The notes under the pieces: model-generated | Seen by the model: the letters and a program-made list of their open reading frames with translations, nothing else | The model's database searches: none | What the model was told of the DNA's origin: nothing | NCBI RefSeq assembly: GCF_019399895.1 | Contig: NC_091881.1 | Coordinates: 3,350,501-3,414,500, forward strand | DNA length: 64,000 bases | Direction: 5' to 3' | Source of the DNA: Cardiocondyla obscurior | Lineage: Eukaryota; Arthropoda; Insecta; Hymenoptera; Formicidae | Made by a program: the position numbers and the translations under genes | Shown here: in pieces, positions 51,985 through 62,700 of the stretch | Numbering within the stretch: the first letter of the stretch is position 1 | Layout of the letters: each line of letters begins with the position of its first letter

Positions 51985-52081
51985 GCGAGCATTCGCACTT
52001 TTTACTATCCCCACTCCTGCCCACCTTCATTCCCTATCCGGACACCGAGCGGAGCACACGTCGTGCAGTGAACGGAGCAAC
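51985..52081 (+). ncRNA. Spliced non-coding RNA, exon 1 (5' end inferred)
   Basis: The 3' end is set by the donor GAGCAAC|GTACGTATC. The 5' end is a guess from the TATA-like box. It carries copy A (52012-52078) of a repeat unit of about 60 nt: ACTCCTGCC, then a CATTCC motif, then GAGC...GAGCAC...GCAGTGAAC...GAGC. The same landmarks recur twice in exon 2. Exon 1 plus intron 1 (52082-52326, 245 nt) aligns in order with the end of exon 2 plus intron 2, including the identical donor octamer GTACGTAT. That is good evidence for an old tandem duplication of an exon and its intron. Confidence 0.5.
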
Positions 52082-52326
52082 GTACGTATCATAAAAGTCA
52101 TATTCGGCACATAGGTACCGTTCTTGGGTGTTGCGAATTAGCTTCCGCGATTGACGATCTTTACGCGAAGCATAATTACAAAGCGGGTACTTGCCACGGA
52201 TTATTTATACGATTAATTATTATTCAGTTATTTTGCTTCCTCGCGTATTACTTGTATGTTGTTGCCGGCGCGTTTGATGGGTCTAGTATATTTCATATCA
52301 TTCTAACATATCTTTTTTAATTGCAG

Positions 52327-52557
52327 AAAATAATCTGTAAAACGTATCGTCAACAATATTAATACGTTAACCTGCAAACAGCGCCTTGCGGCCAGCGGCG
52401 TACGTGCGAAGTGGCCAGCGAGCGTCCTCACTCCTGCCGACCTTCATTCCATACCCAGACGTCGAGCCGAGCACGCAGTAAACACCGAGCTTTGACTCCT
52501 ACCAGCATTCCTTCGCCAAGAGCCGCCGAGCACGCAGTAAACAGTGAGCGGACTTTT
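52327..52557 (+). ncRNA. Spliced non-coding RNA, exon 2
   Basis: Acceptor TCTTTTTTAATTGCAG; donor GGACTTTT|GTACGTATT, with alternative GTGAGC and GTAAAC donors a few nt upstream. At 231 nt it has a stop near its start in each of the three frames, which argues against an internal coding exon. After the early stop one frame stays open to the end but has no ATG. It carries repeat copies B (52429-52490) and C (52494-52551), both containing GAGCACGCAGTAAAC. The segment GGCCAGCG also occurs twice (about 52390 and 52413). I recognise no known RNA family. Confidence 0.55.
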
Positions 52558-52731
52558 GTACGTATTAAAAAATAGTTGTATTCGTCACGTAAAACTCGGC
52601 ACTCGAATACTAGCTTTTCACCATTGTTAATCTTTGTACGTAGAATAGTTATAAAGCGAAGTATGACTTTGTCGCGGTTGTTGGCCGCAGTATCGCGTCA
52701 TAACTTAAAAGCTTCTTTTTTCTGATTACAG

Positions 52732-52988
52732 ACACGAATCTGAGGAACGTGATTTCGTCGCCGATGTGATTGAATCAACGAACCGCAGCCGGTTCGTTGG
52801 GCTTACGATCGGTAGTGTTGTTTAGTAACGCGGGCGACTTCTGCTTTGCGAAATTTAGTAACGCGAGTTTCGTCTGGCTGTGTTTGTGCGAAGGTTTTTG
52901 CTATTAGCTCTCGCGATAGAGTCACATCCCATCTGAGAGGAGGAGGAGGCCCAGGAAGGGCATCTTGCTTCGGTGGAGCAGCCTATCG
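52732..52988 (+). ncRNA. Spliced non-coding RNA, exon 3
   Basis: Acceptor TTTTTTCTGATTACAG; donor CCTATCG|GTGAGGATC. The 257-nt exon has stops in all three frames (TGA, TAG and TGA). It contains a perfect 10-bp hairpin at 52776-52799, a 12-nt sequence TTTAGTAACGCG repeated with a 33-nt period (52821 and 52854), and a purine-rich GAGGAGGAGG segment near its end that resembles an exonic splicing enhancer. Intron 2 (52558-52731, 174 nt) is the diverged partner of intron 1. A role as a structured regulatory RNA is inferred, not shown. Confidence 0.55.
52776..52799 (+). repeat. 10-bp perfect stem-loop in exon 3
   Basis: CAACGAACCG, loop CAGC, CGGTTCGTTG. Its placement inside a predicted mature exon makes it a candidate RNA structural element. 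Confidence 0.85.
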
Positions 52989-53170
52989 GTGAGGATCTCT
53001 TTTGATTTTTAACACTTTATTTAATTTCTTCGAAATTTTACTTGCGTTCTAAATAAATTTGTTTTTAATAGTCGAATTAAAGAATTAATTGAAAGATTGT
53101 ATTTATTTTTTTTTAAACAGTTATATTATTTTGAATGCTCCTTCAATGCAATTTTTCTTTTTTGTTGCAG

Positions 53171-53221
53171 TATCATCAGGACTTCATGACTGCCTAAACT
53201 CCACCGCTGCGCATCGAAACG
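53171..53221 (+). ncRNA. Spliced non-coding RNA, exon 4 (internal)
   Basis: A 51-nt exon between a strong acceptor TTTTTCTTTTTTGTTGCAG and a perfect-looking donor GAAACG|GTGAGT. Two frames have stops; one is open for 16 codons. Because exon 3 is closed in all frames, I read this as a non-coding exon. Its strong donor means at least one further exon exists downstream, which I could not locate. Intron 3 is 182 nt (52989-53170). Confidence 0.55.
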
Positions 53222-56200
53222 GTGAGTCAGATATATATTTTTATCTTATCAGCGTTATGGGGAATCGCGTATGGAAAAATAATATAAAATATTTATACAA
53301 AAATACGTTTAACGATTATAAATCTTATCTATTTAATACCATTACGTTAATACAGTACAGTACTTTAAAAACGTTATTAAATAATTGCGATAATCATGTC
53401 GTTTAAACTCCCAAGCTGTAACTTTTTAAAAACCAACATTTACTTTCGCGGCACGACTATGAGTCAAGCGAAAGAAACGAATCAGCACCGGCGAAAAAGC
53501 GGCGACAATTAAATCTCTATACACCATCTCCTTTTTAAAACAGGCGTTTTCTCTCCCTGTTTGTTCTTTCTTTGAGAGCATTCGCGAAGAATATTTCGAG
53601 AGTTTCATTTTGCATGCATGTTATATTCATATTTCCATAAATATTCATGCTATAGGTATTCACGTTTTCGTATAGATTAAAATGTTAAAATTTCTTTCGT
53701 CTGTAACGCTTTATTGTACACTGACGGAAATGCCCGGCCGTTTTAACACTCGGGTGTCAATAAAATTCTCCGCGTACGATCGTACCTCGACGTAATTTTA
53801 GTGGTTCGTCAAGTAGCTAATTAGGTAGATAACGAAGCGCTGGTTTCCGAGATGTATTCCTAAAATTGACGCACGTCGCGTGCGAGCTGCTTTAATGCGA
53901 CGGCAATGATGATGAAACCGATGCCCCCCCTAACAATAACGACGACGACGTCGACGTGCTTCGTTACTAACGACCGGGCTACCGGGATATACCTGTCGGA
54001 CACCGCGACGCGTCTAATTGGCGGAAAATACGGCGGAGACGTCTCGCCACGCGAGGCGGACGTCCAAACGGCGGACGTGTCGACGTCCGGGGGCTATACC
54101 AGGAATAGACGCATGGCCAAAGGGCTGTCGCGACCCCCAAGGAAGGAGCTGTCTCCGAATACGCGCGTCATGTTCCTTTGGACACTTGCGTCCGGCGCGA
54201 TTATCGATCGACGGAGCGAACTCAAATCGGTACCACACTTTCATCTTCGAATACTTTGCCAAGCGTTGCGCGAAGTTAGACCGAAGCCGCGTTCGTTTTA
54301 CCTCCCGTACGAAGATATTTTTAATGACACTGCTTATTTGCGACTCGAATTGATTGACGCGGTAATACAAAAAGCAGAAATTTATTTAAGATTTATTTAA
54401 AATATTAAAAAAAAAAAAATTAATAAATAATCAAGTATTTAGGCATTAAAGTTAAAAAAAATTTTAAAGTAGAGTTGATTAGTTCGACCCGTGGACAACT
54501 CATTATAGGTATTCAATCGGAGTTGAAAAATTAAATACGAATTAAATAATATGATTAATAGGGACGAATCGAGGGGAAGTAAAACGTATGAGGTGATGAT
54601 AATGATGATATACATAACTTATGTAAAAATTACATGGTATATGCTCGCGCATTTACACGTCGTTATCGCGAAAATCGACGGCTGCCCCGGCTGAAAAATT
54701 TGTATTCGGCGCAAGCGAAGGATTAATTTCCTCGAGGGTATCGTTGGGCTATCTCTCGGGACAGTTTCTCCCGTGCGTTCAATTGTGCGGCGATCCGCCG
54801 ATGGCCGAGATACGCGGGAGTCGTTAACCGGGCCGATGTTTAATCTCACGTGAACACGCGAGCTCGATGTTTTCATCGCGCTCGGACGACATCGCGGCAC
54901 GTTTAACGCAGGCGTTTTACGCAACACTCAACGCACGCGATTCCAGTAATTAGGCTTTTATTACAAGCGCGTTTAATTATTTGCCTCGAGTTTCCGCAAT
55001 TACGGCCGATACGACGTCGGGTTGGTCGACGATGACGAGGCCAGCCGGGACAAAGTGTTGCGAGGATGTCGCTAAGAATAGAGGGACCAGTCGGCTTCCG
55101 GGACCGGCAGCCTCGAACGTCGGCCGCCGATTTATATGCGTCCAGCGCGATTAAATATGTTTTGCGACCGCGCTCGCGAATACGTGTATCCTATATTTGT
55201 CCGTGCACGAATTAATGCACGAACTAAATCCAGCCGAATCCTAACCGGATGATACTAATTCCCTTAGTCCAATGGCCAGAAAGTGTCGCATTACCAATTG
55301 AGATGTTTGCGCTGGCGAAAGCGCAACGTGATTAACCCTTGATGAATTAGAATCAGAGTATAATTGCAACGTGAATTACGAGTCGTACACATGCGATCGG
55401 TTTTGTATAAAATTAATGCGCTTTACGCGAAAGAAAAATTAACCTGATATCATTTTCATTGCGTCACATTGCTCGCCGATGTCTTTTTAATCCAAGATTT
55501 TGCTCGATTTGGTAATTAATTTACAATTAAAAAAATAAAAAGTTATTAAATGTGCAGAGTCACGTATATATATTTTCTGTAGATTTTAGTGCGTTTTAAT
55601 AGGAGAGTATTTACAATCTGTCGCAAATTACGATCATGAATGTCGGAACGCGCGCGTTTAACTTCTTCTGCTCTACGACTCAAATCGGATTTTATTCTGA
55701 AGATTTCCCCATGAAAGCGCGGCGTCTGAAAATGCAACAGACACCGCTCGCGGGTGCCGTTTCTCGTGCCGACGCGCGCACATTCCGAGCTTTTCGTGGC
55801 TTTGATGGGTCTCAGACCGCCCTTTCCCTGTAGCCCTCCCCCTCGTGCGTCTCCACGACGGCGGCTTCTCGTCTAAAAACGGAACGCCATTCGCGTTTTT
55901 ATCCGCCGCCTCGGCGTTCTCCATGCGCGAGTATCTCGATCCCATCGATCTCGCGAGATCAAATTTTCACGCGGAATAAACGTCAAACGTGAAGCTCACA
56001 AACACTCGGCGGTATCGACTCCATGTCGAATCCTTTATCCGCACCGCGTCCTTATTTATGAGACGGAGGAATCTATTTAGAACCTTTAAGCGCTCTTTCG
56101 CTCGCTTTCGCTCGCTTCTAAAAAGAAAGGCGGTTGAAGTAAGCAAGTTTTGCGAAGTAAAATTTTTATTTTTTTATTTTTTTTTTATTTTTATTTTTTT

Positions 56201-58726
56201 TTTAAACTGTAACGTCGCATTTAATGATCGTGTCAGAAAGTATGCACTTTTGCGGCTAACACAATTTCCTCCTTCGAGGAGTTTTCAGTTCTCGCGGAGT
56301 TTCGTCGCGATCGTATGCCGCGCCGCGGTGAGATTTAATGGCAGGTGCGCGGTGGCTTTTCTGGCCTTAAAGTTTGTAATTTGCATACATTTGCTCGAGG
56401 CGTTGTATACGCGTGTAAAAATCGTTTGGGGTTCGGGTTCTTTTTTTTTTATTTTACGCCGGAAAGGCGGATTGCGGAGGCAAACGTCTACCGAGAGTGT
56501 AATTTAAAGGAGATTTAAAAAGGGTGATTATATATAATATATTTAATAAACCGATTTTTTAGAATGTTACCGGGATTAGGAAATTTATTCTCTCTCTTCC
56601 TCTCACTTCGCGTGTAATTTGCACATATTTATGGGAGTGCTCATTGACAATGGTATGCCAATAGATAAAGTAAATGTCACGAGCGTAAATTGAATTCAGC
56701 GAGCTGTAAAAAACGTTAATGATCTCACGTCATTGTTTTTCTTTGCTTAACCGTAGTTTCGCGCGGTATGCGAAATTAAAAATGTCCTAGATTTTTATAA
56801 AATACAAAAAAAAAAACAAAAAAAAATATAAAATGAGGGGGAAAGAACAAATATATTAGCGCGTACGTTGATTCCGTGTAAATTGCGAAACGAAGCCTGC
56901 CTGCCTGTGCCTCGCTGTTACCACATTGTTTATCGGTAACAATTTTATCAAATGTCAATGGACTCATTAGCATACGAGCAATAATCGAGAGTAAACTAAC
57001 CCGTTCGTCGCAACAATATACTTTCGTTACAACGATATAGAACAGCTCATTCAATTGCAACAATATAACGTTTGTACAATTACAACAATAAGCCTTTGTG
57101 ACAAGAATGGAAGGACAAATGATGACCTCGGTCATTTGATTGAAGAACACAGGATGCATGCACGCTGACGCGATGTATGGAGCGAGATTGCAAATTCAAT
57201 GAGACGTGACGTAGAAAAACGATGAAATTATTACTTAATTTGCAACGTCGTGCGAATAATGCACGCGGGGCGTTATTGTTGCAAGCGTTATAATCATAGC
57301 TTAAATATATACGTTATGTACTCTAATACGAATTGAGTGATGCATTTAAGCTCTCTTTGATAATTCATTTGAATATAATTCCATGACACGGCTGTCATTA
57401 TTTTACTATTATATCAAACCGTATCAGTTAATTATTAGATATTACACCGAGGCCTGTTTTGTGTACGAACTTTAATTCATTCCGTATGATAAACCGCGAT
57501 AACCCATGATTGATCGAAGAGACTGTAAAAATCAGGTTGCGAATTATTTTGAACAAGACAATAGTACGTTGTTTTTTTTTTTTTTCGGAAACGTCGAACA
57601 CCTTTCAATTTACCGAGGCAAAGTTTAGAAGACGCCGACTGTAAAGTTAAAATCATTAACCACGAAATCGAACTTTCTGTAAAAAAGAAGTAAGGGTTGT
57701 CCGGCCACCTTCTTCCCTTCCTTCTCTTTCTCTCTTTCTCGCTCGCCTGGCAGGTATCGGTGCGGTTTTACATTCCGGCTTGACGAATCGATCTTTACAT
57801 GGACAAATTGGAAAGCTTGATTGATGTACGGTACGAGGTACGGCAAACGGAGTTACAGAGCGGCGCGCGCGCACGTGGCGGAGGCGAAGGGAATATAGAG
57901 ACGGGGGTCTCTTATTGCTGCTGTCAACAGCCGGGTACGAGGGTGGGAAACGGGCAATGATCGCGCATACATGGGACGGCGGTGGTCCTCGGGGCGGAAA
58001 TTGGTTTAGTGTTTGCCTTTTTGACTGAAGTACTGTCAGTTACATCTGTATCGCGGACCTCAGCCTCCGGAATCGAGGAAGGGAGCGCCGATAGCTGCAG
58101 CGACGGAAAGTTGATCGTCAAAAGCGCCCCGAGGAAAACCGCCAATCAATTGAAAGGGTAGTGGATCGATGTGGCGGCTCGCGCAATGTCGAGTGCTTCG
58201 CGTGACGGGTTCCTCTCGTTGAAAAACGCGGTGGAAAAAAGGGAAAAAAAAAAAAAAACACAGGAAACAAAAAAAGAAGGTAAAAGTCGAGTGCGGAAGA
58301 ATGCTCGTTTATTCCTACACGTCGCTTATATGATACAACATTGTTCACATATGAAGCTCGATCAGTAACACGCGCGCGAAGATACGTTTGTTCTTCGACC
58401 GGTTTTGATCCCTCACAAATACGGTTAATGTTACAATTTGATCTCTCCTTGCGTAGACAATAAAAGTAGCAGATTTGCGAGAAAAAAAAAGTACTTCTTC
58501 AACGAAATAACTCGACACCGTATTTCGGCTACGTTCACTTATCGCGACCGCTCGTAATTTTAACACTTAATTTTTACCTATCGGCCGGAAGTAAGACTTT
58601 GTAGAATCTCGTCCCGTCCCGTTTTTATCTCCCGGTGCGTGTCCCGAGTTTATCTCGCGCGAATAAATTTCGCGCCTGATCGGAGCTCGCGATATACATG
58701 GGATTCGACGCCGAAGGCAGCTTACA
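53222..58726. other. Non-coding stretch
   Basis: No supported gene. GC-rich chance frames at about 53.9-54.4, 54.8-55.1 and 55.6-56.1 kb. A decamer TTTCGCTCGC is repeated in tandem near 56097-56116. A weak acceptor/donor pair near 56289-56329 encloses only about 40 nt. Confidence 0.45.
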
Positions 58727-58734
58727 TATAAAAG
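58727..58734 (+). promoter_or_regulatory. Candidate TATA-box core promoter
   Basis: TATAAAAG is an exact consensus TATA box. A start would fall near 58757. A 29-codon ATG frame begins at 58781 (MQTAVVMRGHQLAF...). Farther down, after a long pyrimidine tract, an ATG at 59041 opens MTFSSLFPREEQQSFF... and runs into a good donor CGCCAG|GTAAAA at 59119. This makes a possible first exon of about 360 nt with an upstream frame. No downstream exon or family match was found. Confidence 0.28.
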
Positions 58735-58971
58735 GCATTTAATAGAAGCACACAGGCTCGCTTCGCTTTGCGGTGACTACGATGCAGACTGCGGTGGTTA
58801 TGCGGGGACACCAATTGGCATTCATTGGCGCCAATTTATCTTCGCAGACGCGAGGCGTGGCTGAAACTTAAGCGTGCTGCTGCTCCTGCGTCCGCTTAAT
58901 TGTACGCCGGTACTAATTAAGCGACGACGAGCCCGCCACGAAGGAGAATACCTCACAGCTTGGTTCTCCCG

Positions 58972-59028
58972 CCTCTCTCTCTCTCTCTTTCTCTCTCTCT
59001 CTTTTTTTTTTGTTTTTTTTTTTCTTTT
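58972..59028. repeat. Long pyrimidine tract (TC then T)
   Basis: Forty consecutive pyrimidines (58972-59011), one G, then sixteen more. A TC microsatellite fused to T runs, with potential for triplex DNA. It could also act as a polypyrimidine tract for an acceptor near 59031, though the AG there is preceded by A. Confidence 0.85.
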
Positions 59029-59118
59029 AAAGTACGTATAATGACATTTTCAAGTTTATTCCCACGAGAAGAGCAGCAGAGTTTCTTTCGATGTGCTTTA
59101 TCTTGTCGATTACGCCAG

Positions 59119-59707
59119 GTAAAACGTATTAACAGACGTCCCAAAGAATTAATTGTGATAAGTCAGTCCCGTTTATTTGCAATGGTATTACACTCGCAAT
59201 ATGTTTGAGAGTAATCGCGATCTTCAATTATTCTTGCCGTTGCTTTCAAGCACTTTCATGCCTCGGACTATTTGCATGCTAAAGCGCGAAGATCACCCAG
59301 TGCCATCGTCTTTCCGTTCGCGTTCATTATCGCGTGGCGAAATTATTTTCCTGTCTACATAACTGCGGAAGTCTGATAACTTTTAGATAGTTATCGCTAA
59401 TCATGTATAAACGTCAAACTTTTCGGTACAGTGGCAGGCGCTGGATGGACGTGTTCCGTGCGCGAGTGAAAATTAACCTTCGTGATTGAGGGGGGTCCAA
59501 ATTCAACTTGCGGTCGAGGCGCTGATAGTAGATATTGATTCGCCAAACATTTCACGGTAGGCGAAGGCGATCCCGTTTCCGTCAACGGTTCGGTTGTTAG
59601 AGAGTATCTCGGATGAGGGATCGCAATAATTTTTTCTTTTTTTTTTCGCGAAAGACTTATTAATAGTAATTCGCGGTAAATGAAAGTAAGGAAAGAAAGA
59701 GAGAGAG

Positions 59708-59756
<49 letters not shown>

Positions 59757-62700
59757 TAGATTGAACTATAATAAAATAAAATTTAATTAAAGTCAGTGGA
59801 ACTTAACATTTTAGATGTTTCACGGTGAAATTCACGCGGCGTATAATTTAAAACGTACTTCCATACTTCCATTTAATGTCCGTTCCCTGTTATAATTCAG
59901 CCTCGGAATTTGAATATGGCGAGTTGAACTTCAGTAGACACCGCGAAGTTCGCCCGCGCTGCGCTTCATACCGCGATGCAATAAATCGAGACCGCGACGA
60001 CAAAAGGTCAAGTTATTAGCACTAGATTACACACCATCTATTATTATCTGCGCCTTGTGAAGTGCAAAGAAGACCGAATTTCATTACGCGCCAGCCCCTC
60101 GGTACATACTACGGTTTAAAAAATTGACGACGAGCGGAGGGACTAAATTATTCAAGTCGGGATAATTGAATTATTGAAAATCAATATTGCTTTTTAAAAA
60201 GGAATATATGCGTGATCTCGCTAAAACTAAACCACGGAAGATTATCGCTGAAGTGCATTATTTTTAGAAAATAAAATTATATCTCCCTCCCACAAACAGA
60301 ATGGGATTGCAATCAGGCGCCGTGAGAGAGCGAGAGTAGTTGTCGGCCAGCTCGATCTCCCCAGTTAATTATTCTAATTTGATTAAGATTTATCTCGGCA
60401 CGGTGGTTCGTTTGTTCGCGCTCTGCTCGTTTCTATCCACGGAATATCGCTTTCGAATCGGCCAATTCGCTCCGGTCTATCCTTTAAACTAATTACAAGT
60501 TGGAGAACTCTGTCCACCGAGCCCTCTTTTGTTGCTTTCTTCCTCCCTTTCTCGCGCTCAATCGCGTACTATTTCAACCTGCCCGCAACCCACCGAGACA
60601 TTTCTCGGATTATCCGAAGGCGACGGTCGCACACGACGACCGTGTTCGATCTCGCCTCGAGGCGCGCATTTCCTCTTCGGCGGAAGATCCTGCCAATATC
60701 CGATTGTTTCGTGAAGTATATGCCGTGTACAAATAAGTCAAAGAAAAGGAAGTGGCTCTTAAAGGAAGAGCGTTTGATTTGCGCGAAATGCGACAGCTTA
60801 CAAGAGACTAGACGGGTGTTTTTTTTGAGATTCGGGAAAGAGAAAGAGAGAGAGAAATCACCTCCGTTACCGTCGTTGTCGGAGTTATCGATCGCGTTTC
60901 TCGACCCACGGACTGCGAATGACGTCGGGTAATTCAACATCGGAGACCACCGAGGGACTTTAATTGCGGGATGTCAAACGTGGACGTGCGATTAACCGGA
61001 AGACGGTCAAACCGTGACGCGGCGGGCTCCGCTCTTTAATTAATTCTTCGTAGGACTTTCTCCTCCTGGCGGTATGCGCGATATTCGAATTCATAGCTTT
61101 TAATAAAATATTTTCCGCGTTCGATAACGGTACTCCTCAGATTAAACGAGAATTGTCTTTGCCCCCGTCTGGTTCACTGTCGAGATCGGTCGGAGAAATA
61201 TCGCGGCGGCGACAATATATTTATCGCACCTCGCGATAAATTTGTATAAGTCAAATTTTTCATAACTGCTCTTTCCGTCAGAAAGATTTAAAGCCTTTTT
61301 CACTTTTCCGTTCTTGAAATTCTCAAACCTGCAAATTTCACCCCGCTGCGAAATTTTGTACGCAAACTTGACATCTGTCGTTTCGGAAATCAACACGAGC
61401 ACCTTGTGATAGCGGAGGTACGCCGTATCGATTTCTGAATATAGTAATTGGGCCAATCGCGTCTCGTCCCCGCGTCATCGTTAATTAAATCGAGCCCGAT
61501 GATTCAGGAGGGACGACCTTTCGCTCACGGAAACAGGCCGTTTGCATACGGTTTCTCGTTCACAGCTGTCGAAAGGTTTCTACCGGCCAACGTTTGTGCG
61601 CGTGCCGAATAATTGCACATTTGGTGGTCGAGGCGCGAATTTCTCATCGCATTCTAATGCTGATTGGCGAATTAACCGCCTCGAAATTTCGCCGCGTTCA
61701 TGCCGCTCTCGAAACCGAAAAGCGAAAGACATATATTCGCAATGCGTTAGATAACTTGCGAAAATTACCAGAGAATTTATTAGCGTGTATATTTAACGTA
61801 TGTTAAATTAATAATCTCTAAATATCTCACTTGAGCGTATTAAAATACTATTTTAATTATTAAAAAAAAAAATAAAAGAAATTAAATTGAGAGGCGATGT
61901 GCAAATATACAATTAAATTTAGTAAGACCGAAAACGATCAGCGTGAAACGGGCTTTTAGTGACAACAAACAGCAAACGATGTAATTACGAGAAACGAAAT
62001 GTGGAAAGTTTCTAGCGTAAAATTGCAAAAATTACGCTGCGCTCCGCGCTAAAATTAAATAACTTTTTTTGCATGCGCCAGCATGCCGGGTGCGCGCGGC
62101 GTCATGTAACAGGTTGATCCGCGGGTTGAAATATGCGCGGTTGCACACGAGTAACAGATACCAGTCGTTCGAACGGCAAATACGGCTGTAATATGAATGC
62201 CCCTGCATCGCATCGCGTTATTTTATTCTCCGAATTAAGCACGGTCCATTAACTGACGGAAAATCATCGCGCTGCCGGAAGTTCGCCGAAACGGTTTTAG
62301 CGAAAGGTTCGCCGACCTTTGTTTCGCATGAAGCATATTGTGTACTTATCGGCGGGAAATTGCACGGGAAGAGCATCATGATGCGCCGATGATTTTCGCA
62401 TTTCGACGCCAGAAACGAGGGGATTTTTTTTTCTTTTTTTTTTTAATCGGCATTTCATTAACTTACGCTTGAAATATGATCTGCGCGTGTTTAAAAAATA
62501 AACGACGTGCATACGATGATTGCGAATAAAAATTTCAAGTTATCTCGTTTAATCCTAATTCATCACCGGGCAAGGCTTTATTAAAGAAAGAGAGAGAAAG
62601 AGAGAGCACTGTAAAAACTTTCTAACTTGGTTTTCCCGTAGGAAGCCTTCTTAAAAAAAAAAAAAAAAAATTTATTACCCGACTAAAAAATGATCCGACT

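Noticed and set aside
53906..54400. 164-codon plus-strand frame with overlapping frames on both strands
   Set aside because: Same GC-driven pattern; no domain and no splice boundaries.
62462..62490. Minus-strand donor CAAGC|GTAAGTTA
   Set aside because: The nearest acceptor leaves a 14-nt exon and the region is AT-rich; likely chance.
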